A stretch of DNA of 64,000 bases, from assembly GCF_002564025.1 (NCBI RefSeq), contig NZ_PDJH01000001.1:2108001-2172000 (forward strand). The letters are read 5' to 3'. The notes under the pieces were generated by a model. The model was given only the letters and a program-made list of their open reading frames with translations. It was not told the DNA's origin and made no database searches. A program made the position numbers and the translations under genes. The stretch comes from Flavimobilis soli (lineage in GTDB: Bacteria; Actinomycetota; Actinomycetes; Actinomycetales; Cellulomonadaceae). Every line of letters starts with the position of its first letter. Within the stretch, counting starts at the first letter, position 1. This document shows positions 54,699-62,718 of the stretch, one piece after another.

Positions 54699-55133
54699 AT
54701 GAGCAGACGCCTCAGCTACTCGATCAACGAGCTTGCCGCTGCGATGAACGCCTACGCGGACCGCGTGCTGCGGGCCAGGTGGGGCATCACGATCAACCAG
54801 TTCACCTTCCTCGCCGTGCTCGAGGAGGGGCAGCCGATCGACGTGACCCGCCTCGCCGAGTGCCTCGGCGTCACCAAGGCAGCCGTGAGCAAGCGCGTTC
54901 CCGTGCTCGTCGGCAAGGGGCTCGTCCAGACGAGCGCGGACCCCGCGAACGCACGCCGCGTCGTCCTGACGCTGACGGACGACGGCCTGAAGCTCGCGCG
55001 CGAGGCAGGTGACGTTCTCGAGGCCGAGCTCGAGCAGATGTTCGTCGACCGCCCCGACCTCGACCTCGAACGGCTCTATGCCGATGTGCACGCCCTTCTC
55101 GACATCGTCCTGTCCAAGGAGACCGCGCCATGA
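54699..55133 (+). CDS. MarR-family regulator, probably autorepressed
   Basis: A 144-residue winged-helix protein: TRLAECLGVTKAAVSKRVPVLVGKGLV is the recognition region and ARRVVLTLTDDG the wing. ATG 54699 has no ribosome site, and the predicted promoter would start transcription at or next to it, so the mRNA may be leaderless. Twin operators lie immediately upstream. Overlaps the oxidoreductase start (ATGA). Confidence 0.92.
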   Translation: MSRRLSYSINELAAAMNAYADRVLRARWGITINQFTFLAVLEEGQPIDVTRLAECLGVTKAAVSKRVPVLVGKGLVQTSADPANARRVVLTLTDDGLKLAREAGDVLEAELEQMFVDRPDLDLERLYADVHALLDIVLSKETAP

Positions 55134-55906
55134 CCTCGACCACGTCAGCCCCGAACGCGCGCCCCTCGATCCTCGTCGTGCTCGGCCACCCGCGCAGCGA
55201 CAGCCTGTGCGCCGCGATCGCCGACTCGTACGCCGCTGGTGCCCGCGCCGCTGGCGCGGACGTGACCGTCCTGCGCCTCGGCGAGACAGACTTCGACCTC
55301 GCCTCGCGCGTGCACAGCCTCCAGCGGTGGCTCGGGCCCGACCAGGACCCGGCGCGCGAACCCGAGGTCGAGGCGATGGTCGCGGCCGTCCACGCAGCCG
55401 ACCACATCGTGCTCGTGTTCCCGCAGTGGTGGGGCACCTACCCGGCGATCCTCAAGGGGTGGATCGACCGCGTGATCCTCTCGCGCTCAGCCTTCTCCTA
55501 CCGATCGGGGTCCTCGCTGTGGGACAAGCACCTCACCGGGCGTACCGCGCGGATCATCATGACGATGGACAGCCCCGGGTGGTGGGACACGATCCGGTAT
55601 CACCGCGCCGCGATCCGGTCGCTCACGCACGCAACCCTCGGCTATTGCGGCGTGCGGACCATCCGCACCACCCGCCACGCCCGCGTCCGCTTCTCGACCC
55701 CGGAGCGCCGGGCCGCGTGGATCGCCCAGGCCGAGCGACAGGGAAGGGCCGACGGCGCACGTACGCCCAAGGTCCGGCGCGCTGCGCGTCCGGCCGCCGC
55801 GAAGCTGACGTCGCAGCAGCCCGTCGCCGAGGCGACGTCGCAGCCGCTCGCCGCGGAGCCGATGTCGCAGCCGCTCGCCGCGGAGCCTGCGCTCGACCGC
55901 GACTAG
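55130..55906 (+). CDS. NAD(P)H oxidoreductase, NQO1/flavodoxin-fold type
   Basis: A 258-residue flavoprotein: ILVVLGHPRSDSLCAAI (FMN/FAD phosphate site), FPQWWGTYPAILKGWIDRV (the typical PLWWFGMPAILKGW-like motif) and MTMDSPGWW. It probably reduces quinones or other electrophiles and is controlled by the upstream MarR. The last 60 residues are an Ala/Pro/Gln-rich tail with near-repeats SQPLAAEP; the DNA there is a 27-bp tandem repeat. A damaged copy of this 3' end lies at 56931-57031. Confidence 0.9.
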   Translation: MTSTTSAPNARPSILVVLGHPRSDSLCAAIADSYAAGARAAGADVTVLRLGETDFDLASRVHSLQRWLGPDQDPAREPEVEAMVAAVHAADHIVLVFPQWWGTYPAILKGWIDRVILSRSAFSYRSGSSLWDKHLTGRTARIIMTMDSPGWWDTIRYHRAAIRSLTHATLGYCGVRTIRTTRHARVRFSTPERRAAWIAQAERQGRADGARTPKVRRAARPAAAKLTSQQPVAEATSQPLAAEPMSQPLAAEPALDRD

Positions 55907-55948
55907 CGCCCCGCGACGACGGTTCCCACAGGCAGGACGGGCGGCTCG

Positions 55949-56578
55949 TCAGGGGCGTCCGAGCAGCTCGGTCGGCGGGATCGAGCCGCGGCGCTGCATC
56001 TCGGTCGCGGCGCCCGTCGTCTCGAGCGTGATGCCGAGCTGGTCGGCCGCCTCCTCGAGCGACGCGAGCGACAGCGTCTCGACGTGGACCTGCGACTGGA
56101 ACGTGAACGATCCCTGCGACGACGCGAACGTGAACCGGTAGTAGCGCTCGATCCCGCCTCGCTGGCTCACCGTGAGGACCGCGTGGATCCGCGCGTGCTG
56201 GCCGTGCGGGACGACGATCGAGCGCGCGCGGCCGAGCATGCGCGACCGAATGATCCGCAGGCCTGTCGGTACGACCTCGTAGTCGACGAACCCGTGCTGC
56301 GAGGTGCCTGTGCGCAGCGCGACGTAGAGGCATCTCAGGCCGATCGCGCTCGCGACCACGCCGACCGGGTAGACGAGGCGCGTGGGGAGTCGCAGCTCCC
56401 ACCCCGTCCAGCGGGCGACCCTGCTCGTGCTCTCGAGGAGCTCCGACGGCCCCGTGAACGCGCCGTACGTCTTCGACAGGCTCCAACCGAGGGCCAGCAG
56501 GGCGAAGAACAGCAGGAACCACAGCGCCCGCCTCGGCCCCCTCGCCGTGAAGACGATCCCGGGCCTGATCTGGTGCAC
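55949..56578 (-). CDS. Two-helix membrane protein of unknown function, paralogue 1
   Basis: A 209-residue protein, not recognised: two transmembrane helices (about 18-38 and 70-90), then a cytoplasmic beta-rich domain, VDYEVVPTGLRIIRSRMLGRARSI, GGIERYYRFTFASS and a closing DQLGITLETTGAA...ELLGRP. The topology resembles bacterial PH-like membrane proteins. About half of its residues match the protein at 57140-57784. GTG 56578; a longer frame to 56953 covers repeats. Confidence 0.75.
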   Translation of the reverse strand: MHQIRPGIVFTARGPRRALWFLLFFALLALGWSLSKTYGAFTGPSELLESTSRVARWTGWELRLPTRLVYPVGVVASAIGLRCLYVALRTGTSQHGFVDYEVVPTGLRIIRSRMLGRARSIVVPHGQHARIHAVLTVSQRGGIERYYRFTFASSQGSFTFQSQVHVETLSLASLEEAADQLGITLETTGAATEMQRRGSIPPTELLGRP

Positions 56579-56605
56579 GACTGCGCCCCCCTGCGTCCGA
56601 CGGCC

Positions 56606-56661
56606 GGTCTGCGCCGGCTGGTCTGCGCCGGCTGGTCTGCGCCGGCTGGTCTGGACCGGCT
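56606..56661. repeat. Four tandem 14-bp repeats
   Basis: Units GGTCTGCGCCGGCT (three exact, fourth with GGACC) directly upstream of paralogue 1's start, in its promoter or leader region. Confidence 0.9.
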
Positions 56662-56848
56662 GTGCGAAGACTACCGCGCCGTCGTGCGTGGCCCGCGGCC
56701 GCCGTCGGGCGCTGCGGCCACCGATGCGCGCGGCCGCTCGCGAGTCCGTCAGTACCGGCTCGAGTCCGTCAGCCCCGACTGACGGAGTCGGGCCGGGAGT
56801 GACGGACTCGGCGCTGGGCCCAGGGGGGGCGACCGGTTCGGCTGGGAG

Positions 56849-56920
56849 TGACGGGCTCAAGGTCGGGACGCGCCAGGACGCGGTTGGCGGATGCGCCTGC
56901 GGCCCGGGTCGAGGTAGCCG
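56849..56920 (-). pseudogene. Remnant of the helicase 3' end
   Basis: The stretch resembles 57969-58040, the final codons of the DEAH helicase and the bases after them, with scattered substitutions. No gene continues from it; it marks the left copy of a tandem duplication. Confidence 0.65.
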
Positions 56921-56930
56921 CGTCGGGGTA

Positions 56931-57031
56931 GGGCCGACGGCGCACGCAAGCACAAGGTGCTCCGCGCCCTGTTTCCGGCCGTGGAGCCGACGTCGCAGTC
57001 GGTCGCCGAGCCGGTCCGCGACCGCGGCTAG
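56931..57031 (+). pseudogene. Remnant of the oxidoreductase 3' end
   Basis: Begins GGGCCGACGGCGCACG like 55745 onward, then diverges moderately and ends GACCGCGGCTAG, like the end of the 55130 gene. It is shorter than the original (fewer SQPLAAEP repeats) and has no 5' part. It lies directly next to the helicase remnant. Confidence 0.7.
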
Positions 57032-57139
57032 CGGCTCACGACGCCGTGCCCACCGCAGCCCTCAGCCGCGCTCGGCTGCGCGCAGCCCCACGTGGGCCCC
57101 GCGGGATCAGCACCCGCGCTCAGGACGTGAGGGTGCCGC

Positions 57140-57784
57140 TCAGGACCTTCCGAGCAGGTCGGTCGGCGACGTCGAGGTGTCGCGCTGCATCTCCTCGGCA
57201 GCGTCGGTGACGTTCAGGGTGATCCCGAGCTGGTCGGCGATCTTGTCGAGCGGCGCCATGGACAGCTTCTCGATGTAGATCGGTGCGTCGAACGAGAACG
57301 AGTCCGCTCCAGAGGAGAACGTGAAGCGGTATCGCCGTTCCAGACCACCACGCCTGGAGAGCGTGAGCCCCGCGTCGATGTCGAGCTGGCCTCCCAGGCC
57401 CACGACGAGCGACCGTGTGCGCCCCCAGGCCCGGCGCCGGACGATCCGAAGCCCTGTCGGGACGACCTCCTGCTCGACGAAGCCGTAGCGGTGGCTCGTT
57501 GTGCGCCAAGAGATGTACGTGCCCCAGAGGGCGACCGCGAAGACGACCGAGGACGCGACGAAGATCATCCGGTCGGAGACGGTGACGCTCTCGAGCCCGA
57601 GCGCGGACTTGGCGAGCTCGGGCGCGACTCCTGTGATCTCGGACGTCGCGTCCGGTGCCGCGAACGCGCCGAGAGCCATGGTGAGCGACCCGGCGAGCAG
57701 GATGACGATGAAGACCAGCAGGGCGAGCGTCGCTCTGCTCGCCCTCCTCGGCCCGACGATGATTGCTGGCCTGACCTGGTGCAT
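57140..57784 (-). CDS. Two-helix membrane protein of unknown function, paralogue 2
   Basis: A 214-residue protein with the same layout as paralogue 1: N-terminal MHQVRPAII, two helices, EQEVVPTGLRIVRRRAWGRTRSLV, GGLERRYRFTFSSG, and DQLGITLNVTDAAEEMQ...DLLGRS at the end. ATG 57784. The spacer to the helicase end (57785-57976) carries inverted repeats of GAGTCCGTCA that recur upstream of paralogue 1. Confidence 0.75.
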   Translation of the reverse strand: MHQVRPAIIVGPRRASRATLALLVFIVILLAGSLTMALGAFAAPDATSEITGVAPELAKSALGLESVTVSDRMIFVASSVVFAVALWGTYISWRTTSHRYGFVEQEVVPTGLRIVRRRAWGRTRSLVVGLGGQLDIDAGLTLSRRGGLERRYRFTFSSGADSFSFDAPIYIEKLSMAPLDKIADQLGITLNVTDAAEEMQRDTSTSPTDLLGRS

Positions 57785-57976
57785 TGCCTGGATCCTCCCC
57801 CCTGCGACGTGCCGAGCGGTCCTCGGCTGCGCGAACACTATCGCTGTGACGCCCAGACGCGCGGCCACCACCGGGCTGTGTCGCAGCGTGTGGTCCGGAA
57901 GCGAGTCCGTCAGCCCCGACTGACGGAGTCGGGCCGGGAGTGGCGGACTCGGCGCTGGGACCAGGGGGTGACGGGC

Positions 57977-60547
57977 TCAGGGCTGGGGCGTGCCAGGACG
58001 CGGTCGGCGGATGCGGCCGCGGCCCGGGTCGAGGTCGCCCTCGGCGCCCTCACCGTCGCGCACGACCCGGGGCGTGGGGGTGCAGGCGAGGACGACGTCG
58101 AGCAGCCGCACCGCGGCGTCCTTCTCGAGCGGGTTGTTCTGCGAGCCGCACTTGGGCGACTGCACGCACGCGGGGCAGCCGCTCGCGCACGGGCACGCGG
58201 CGATCGCTTCGCGGGTCGCGCGCAGCCAGGTCGCGCCGAGCTCGTAGCCGCGCTCCGCGAAGCCGGCGCCGCCGGGGTAGGCGTCGTACACGAAGACGGT
58301 CGCGTGCTCGGTGTCGACGTGCAGCGCGGTCGAGACGCCGCCGAGGTCCCAGCGGTCGCACGTCGCGAGGAGCGGCAGCAGGCCGATCGACGCGTGCTCG
58401 GCGGCGTGCAGCGCGCCGGGGACGGTCTCGGCGGTGAGCCCGGCGGCCTCGAGGACGGCGGCGGGCGCGGTCCACCACACGGCGACGGTCGACAGGGTGC
58501 GCGGCGGCAGGTCGAGCTCTTGCGAGCCGACGACCTCCAGCCCGGGCAGCCGACGCTTCGTGAAGCTGATGACCTGCGTCGTCACGTCGACCTCGCCGAC
58601 GCCCCACGTCACGGGCGCGGGTCCCGAGTCCCAGGTCCGGGACCGCAAGGTGTTCTGCACGGCGATCGTCGTCACGTCGTGCGACCACGTGCCGTAGTCG
58701 ACGTCGCGGCGTCGCACGAGCGCGACGTGGTCGGTCAGGTCGAGGTGGTCGACGACGAACGTCGCGCCCTGGTGCACGTACACCGCGCCGTCGTGCACCG
58801 AGCCGTCCGCGGCGGGCTGGTCGATCGTGCCGAGCATGCGGCCCGTCGCGGCCTCGACGACGCGGACGGGCTGCCCCCCTGTGCCGCGCAGGTCGGTGAG
58901 CTGCGACGCGGGCTCGGGGTGCGTCCAGAACCAGCCGGTCGGGCGGCGGCGCAGCGCCCCGCGTGCGGTGAGGACGTCGAGCACCTCGGCCGCGTGCGCA
59001 CCGAACGTGTCGAGCTCGTCGGGGCGTAGCGGCCGCTCGGCTGCGGCCGCGCACAGGTGGGGCGCGAGGACGTGCGGGTTGCCGGGGTCGAAGACGGTCG
59101 CCTCGAGCGGTGCGTCGAGGATCGCCTCGGGGTGGTGCACGAGGTACGTGTCGAGCGGGTCCTCGCGGGCGACGAAGACGACGAGACCGTCGGCCCCCGC
59201 GCGTCCGGCGCGGCCGGCCTGCTGCCAGATCGACATGCGGGTGCCGGGCCATCCGACGATGAGGACGGTGTCGAGCCCGGAGATGTCGACGCCGAGCTCG
59301 AGCGCGTTCGTCGTCGCGAGGGCGCGCAGCGCACCTGTGCGGATGGCGCTCTCGAGCGCGCGCCGCTCCTCGGGGAGGTACCCGCCGCGGTACGCGGCGA
59401 CGGAGTGCTGCAGCGCGGGGTCCACCTCGCGCAGGGCGCGCTGGGCGCTGAGCGCGACGGACTCGGCGCCGCGGCGCGACCGGGTGAAGGCGAGGCTGCG
59501 GGCGCCCGCGCACGTGAGGTCGGCGAGGAGGTCGGCGGCCTCGGCGGTCGCGGACCGCCGCGGGCGCTCCTCGACCTCGGGCGTCTCGACCCACCACTCG
59601 TCGGTGCCGGTGGTCGCGCCGTCGGGCCCGACGCCGGACGGCGCGACGACCTGGAAGCCCTCGAGCCCGGAGTCGACGGGTGGGAGCTCGGGCGGCTCCC
59701 ACAGCACGAACGTGCGCGTGCCCGACGGCGCGGTGTCTGCGGTGACGGCGACGACGTCGCTCTCGTCGACGCCGACGAGGCGCGCGGCGCTGCGCGCGGG
59801 CTCGGCGGTCGTCGCGGACGCGACGAGGAAGACGGGGCCGGGCCCGCCCGAGTAGTGCTGGCACAGCCGCTTGAGCCGGCGCAGCACGAGCGAGACGTGC
59901 GCCCCGAACACGCCGCGGAACGCGTGCCCCTCGTCGACGACGACGTAGCGCAGCGACCGCAGGAACCGCACCCAGCGGGCGTGGCCGGGGAGCATCGAGA
60001 AGTGCAGGAAGTCGGGGTTGGTCAGGACGGCGTCGGCGTGGTCCTGGACCCAGCGGCGCTCGGTGAACGGTGTGTCGCCGTCGCACGTCGCGACGCGCAG
60101 GTCGCGCACGTCGGCGGCGCGCAGGAGGCGTTCGACGCCGCTGAGCTGGTCCGCGGCGAGGGCCTTCGTCGGGCAGAGGTAGAGCACCGAGCCGCGGGAG
60201 CGGACGTTCTCGATGCGGCTGAACGCGGCGGTGCCCTCGGCGGCGGCCAGGCTGTCGGCCCGGACGGACGTCAGGGCCGGGAGCCAGAAGGCGAGGGACT
60301 TGCCCGACCCGGTCGACGTGCCGAGCGCGGTGTGCCGTCCGTGCCACGCGGCGTCGGCCGCCTCGACCTGGTGGCGCCACGGACGCTCGACGCCGAGCGC
60401 GCGGTACCCGGCGACGAGCGCCGGGTCCGCCCACCGAGGCCAGTCCGCGTGGACGCCCTCGCGGGCGAGCAGGTGGGCGATGTGCGTCGCGCTCTCGGCA
60501 CGACGACCCCCGGCGAGGAGGACGTCGAGGAGGTCGGGTGCGGGCAC
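57977..60547 (-). CDS. DEAH-type superfamily 2 helicase with C-terminal DUF1998 zinc cluster (YprA/MrfA-like)
   Basis: An 856-residue helicase: HQVEAADAAW Q-like motif, Walker A GTSTGSGKSLAFWLP, DEGHAF (DEAH-like motif II), SATTAEP, TRSRRGAE, TTNALELGVDI and QQAGRAGRAG (motif VI). The C-terminal domain ends with the cysteine cluster CPCASGCPACVQSPKCG, the DUF1998 iron/zinc site of YprA/MrfA, a helicase linked to mitomycin-type DNA-damage repair in Bacillus. GTG 60547 with GAGG upstream was chosen; GTG 60610 would also be in frame. Confidence 0.92.
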   Translation of the reverse strand: MPAPDLLDVLLAGGRRAESATHIAHLLAREGVHADWPRWADPALVAGYRALGVERPWRHQVEAADAAWHGRHTALGTSTGSGKSLAFWLPALTSVRADSLAAAEGTAAFSRIENVRSRGSVLYLCPTKALAADQLSGVERLLRAADVRDLRVATCDGDTPFTERRWVQDHADAVLTNPDFLHFSMLPGHARWVRFLRSLRYVVVDEGHAFRGVFGAHVSLVLRRLKRLCQHYSGGPGPVFLVASATTAEPARSAARLVGVDESDVVAVTADTAPSGTRTFVLWEPPELPPVDSGLEGFQVVAPSGVGPDGATTGTDEWWVETPEVEERPRRSATAEAADLLADLTCAGARSLAFTRSRRGAESVALSAQRALREVDPALQHSVAAYRGGYLPEERRALESAIRTGALRALATTNALELGVDISGLDTVLIVGWPGTRMSIWQQAGRAGRAGADGLVVFVAREDPLDTYLVHHPEAILDAPLEATVFDPGNPHVLAPHLCAAAAERPLRPDELDTFGAHAAEVLDVLTARGALRRRPTGWFWTHPEPASQLTDLRGTGGQPVRVVEAATGRMLGTIDQPAADGSVHDGAVYVHQGATFVVDHLDLTDHVALVRRRDVDYGTWSHDVTTIAVQNTLRSRTWDSGPAPVTWGVGEVDVTTQVISFTKRRLPGLEVVGSQELDLPPRTLSTVAVWWTAPAAVLEAAGLTAETVPGALHAAEHASIGLLPLLATCDRWDLGGVSTALHVDTEHATVFVYDAYPGGAGFAERGYELGATWLRATREAIAACPCASGCPACVQSPKCGSQNNPLEKDAAVRLLDVVLACTPTPRVVRDGEGAEGDLDPGRGRIRRPRPGTPQP

Positions 60548-60691
60548 GGGCCAATCCTCGCACCCGGTCCGTGCCCGCCCAGTGATCCAGGCGTGGACAC
60601 CTGTTGACACCCCTGGAAGCCCCGCCTAGATTGCGCAGTAATTCCGGAACGCAGGGTGAAAAGCCAGGCTCTGGAAGGACTCGACAGGACA

Positions 60692-60800
60692 AGGTCACGA
60701 GTACCAGCGACAAGCCCCGGCTCGCTGGTCAGCAACCCTCCCGCGCGGTGGGGTGCTCCGGGTGAGGACCTGGCACCGACCCTCGGTGCAAGAGCGCAGC
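60692..60800 (+). promoter_or_regulatory. SAM-IV riboswitch
   Basis: Stem P1 AGGTC (60692-60696) pairs with GACCT (60767-60771); P2 ACCAGCGA (60703-60710) with TCGCTGGT (60722-60729). The conserved SAM core pieces AAGCCCCGGCT, CAACCCTCC, GGGGTGCTCCGGGTGA are present, and a following hairpin GCACCGA-CCC-TCGGTGC (60773-60789) is the downstream stem of the SAM-IV type. SAM-IV riboswitches occur in actinobacteria and regulate sulfur genes. The Cys/Met-rich leader peptide and monooxygenase follow. Confidence 0.88.
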
Positions 60801-60832
60801 CGCGAGAGCGGTTCGGACAGGAGACACGCACG

Positions 60833-60937
60833 ATGATGGCAGGACGGCTTCGCACCCCCGCGTCGATCTCGCTCGCCCCGGTGATGTGTATGGCCTGTAT
60901 GCCCTGCGGGTCCGTCGCCTGTTGTCACCGCGACTGA
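60833..60937 (+). CDS. 34-residue Met/Cys-rich leader peptide
   Basis: ATGATG at 60833, nine bases after CAGGAG. The C-terminal half reads VMCMACMPCGSVACCHRD, so the peptide has five cysteines and five methionines (two at the start). It sits between the SAM-IV riboswitch and a stem-loop starting eight bases after its stop. The composition suggests a ribosome-mediated sensor of charged Cys/Met tRNA, as in actinobacterial cysteine attenuation. It is too small to judge by codon statistics. Confidence 0.7.
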   Translation: MMAGRLRTPASISLAPVMCMACMPCGSVACCHRD

Positions 60938-60944
60938 CCCGCTG

Positions 60945-60965
60945 AGGTCCGCCCAGCGCGGACCT
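60945..60965 (+). terminator. Attenuator-like hairpin after the leader peptide
   Basis: AGGTCCGC-CCAGC-GCGGACCT, eight perfect pairs, starting eight bases after the peptide stop. A second GC-rich hairpin (CCGCGCCC/GGGCGCGG, about 60985-61000) follows. A stalled ribosome on the cysteine codons would alter the first hairpin. Confidence 0.55.
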
Positions 60966-61160
60966 TCTGCCGGCGACCGCCGCCGCGCCCCGGGCGCGGA
61001 CGACGGCGCCTGACCGTCCTTCACCGGACACCGCCGATGCCGGCTCTCAGAGCCCCCGGCCGTTGCAGTCACCTCGGCGCACGCTGCGCACCGTCCCACA
61101 CGACGACGTGAGTCCGTGGGGTCGGTGCTGCGCGCCGCCGTCACGCAGAGAGCGAAAGCC

Positions 61161-62138
61161 ATGACCTCGAGCACCACCCGCACCAGCACCACCGACCGTC
61201 AGATCCACCTGGGCATCGACCTCACGAGCGCCGGCGCCCGCCGCGTCACGAGCCGCGTCCCCGTCGCGTCGTTCGCGAGCGCGTTCGACGCCGAGCGGCT
61301 CGCCGACCTCGTCGCCGCGGCGCAGCGCGGCACGCTCGACTTCGTCGCGATCGACGACACCTTCCGCCTCCAGCCCGAGACCGTCGGGCTGCTGCGCGGC
61401 CGCCTCGACGCGGCGGTCGTCGCGTCACGCCTCGGCAAGACGACGCGCGGCGTCGGCCTCGTCGCGACGATCTCGCCCGAGGCGACCGACCCGGAGCACG
61501 TCGCGACCGCGCTGCAGACGATCAGCCGCGTGTCCGGCGGCCGCGCCGGCTGGCAGGTCGACGGCAGCGCGCCCGACCGTGCCGTGACGGCGGTGACGCG
61601 AGCGGTCTCGTCGGTCGCGCCGACCGTCGTGCGCGTCCGCACGGATGCGCAGCTCGAGCGCGCTGCCCGCCACGCGGACGTCCTGCGCATCGCGGCGACG
61701 GACCTGGACTCGGCGCTCGAGCAGCGCCGTCGGGCCCGCACGATCGCCGTCGAGGCCGGCCGCTCGGCCGACGACGTCCTCGCGCTCGTCGACGTCTACG
61801 CCGTCACGGGTCCCGACGCGGAGAGCGCGCAGGCGCGCGTCGAGCTGCTCGACGCGTTCGAGGGGACCGACGTCGTCGCGCAGCACTCCGACTCGCTCAT
61901 CCACGTGGGCACGCCGCTCGACCTCGCCGAGCTCGCGGAGGCCTGGTTCGCGGCGGGCGCCGTCGACGGTTTCGTCGTGACGCCGTCGTCCCTCGTCGCG
62001 GACGTCGCGGGCCTGGTCGACGGCGTCGTGCCGGCGCTCCGGGCGAGCGGCCTGTTCCGCCGCGAGTACCCGGGGGCGACGCTGCGCGAGTCCCTCGCGC
62101 TCACGCCGTCGGGCGTGGAGGCCCTCGCCGGCGTCTGA
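61161..62138 (+). CDS. Luciferase-like (LLM) flavin-dependent monooxygenase, short form
   Basis: A 325-residue protein of the NtaA/SnaA/DszA branch of flavin monooxygenases. RVSGGRAGWQVDG and the C-terminal DGFVVTPSSLVADVAGLVDGVV with LFRREYPGATLRESL are the clearest family segments. Full-length members have about 430-450 residues; the N-terminal part and a middle segment are reduced here. The sulfur-responsive leader suggests it acts on an organosulfur compound or feeds sulfur assimilation. ATG 61161 was chosen over GTG 61116. Confidence 0.8.
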   Translation: MTSSTTRTSTTDRQIHLGIDLTSAGARRVTSRVPVASFASAFDAERLADLVAAAQRGTLDFVAIDDTFRLQPETVGLLRGRLDAAVVASRLGKTTRGVGLVATISPEATDPEHVATALQTISRVSGGRAGWQVDGSAPDRAVTAVTRAVSSVAPTVVRVRTDAQLERAARHADVLRIAATDLDSALEQRRRARTIAVEAGRSADDVLALVDVYAVTGPDAESAQARVELLDAFEGTDVVAQHSDSLIHVGTPLDLAELAEAWFAAGAVDGFVVTPSSLVADVAGLVDGVVPALRASGLFRREYPGATLRESLALTPSGVEALAGV

Positions 62139-62203
62139 CCTCGCTCGTCCGACGCCCCGCCCGGTCCTCTCCGGGCGGGGCGTCGTCGTGTCCAGGGGCC
62201 CCC

Positions 62204-62440
62204 ACGGATCGCCCTGGTGCACACCTGTGGCGTGCAACGGAGCGATTGGTCGGGACGGGGGAGCGACGGATCGCCCTGGTGCACACCTGTGGCGTGCAAC
62301 GGAGCGATTGGTCGGGACGGGGGAGCGACGGATCGCCCTGGTGCACACCTGTGGCGTGCAACGGAGCGATCGGTCGGGACGGGTGAGCGACGGACCGCCC
62401 TGGTGCACACCTGTGGCGTGCCACGCAGCGATCGGTCGGG
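62204..62440. repeat. 62-bp tandem repeat, about 3.8 units
   Basis: Units start at 62204, 62266, 62328 and 62390; the first three are nearly identical, the last ends near 62440 with more changes. Each has GGATCGCCCTGGTGCAC, ACCTGTGGC, GTGCAACGGAGCGAT, a weak palindrome related to the elements at 22571, 22641 and 48134, plus a linker of about 20 bases. There are no unique spacers and no cas genes. Confidence 0.95.
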
Positions 62441-62657
62441 CGAGCTCGCACCGGGCGCGTCCGGGAAGGGCCCCGCGGCGGCGGGCGGCGTCAGTGGGGC
62501 GCCACACCGCAGCCGGAGGGGCTGTCTGCGCTGGTGGGTGGGGTCGCTCACAAGCCGGGCGCGTTCTGGTACGTGCGTGCTAACGTCGACGACGGTGCCC
62601 ATCGGCACCCGATCGAGCGTGAGCCCGTCGCCACCGCGGCACGGGCCCACCCACGGC

Positions 62658-62717
62658 GTGCATCACCTGCTCCTCGTAGCAAGGCGGCACCAGCCAGACC
62701 TTTCTAGGAGCACTTGA
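62658..62717 (+). CDS. 19-residue leader peptide ahead of the MFS gene
   Basis: GTG 62658 opens MHHLLLVARRHQPDLSRST, ending TGA one base before the MFS TTG start. LLVARRH-x-x-DL-x-R resembles the short actinobacterial leader peptides (LLVARRHVDLLR...) found ahead of sulfur-related operons, but the usual terminal cysteine is absent. The AGGAG used by the MFS gene lies inside it, so translation of the two is probably linked. No strong ribosome site precedes it. Confidence 0.5.
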   Translation: MHHLLLVARRHQPDLSRST

Positions 62718-62718
62718 G

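Noticed and set aside
62204-62440. CRISPR-like array
   Set aside because: Units are 62 bp with no unique spacers, and no cas genes are present.
62217-62657. Repeat-encoded open frames across the 62-bp array
   Set aside because: Several frames stay open on both strands simply because of repeat sequence; none has a ribosome site or family character until the short leader peptide at 62658.
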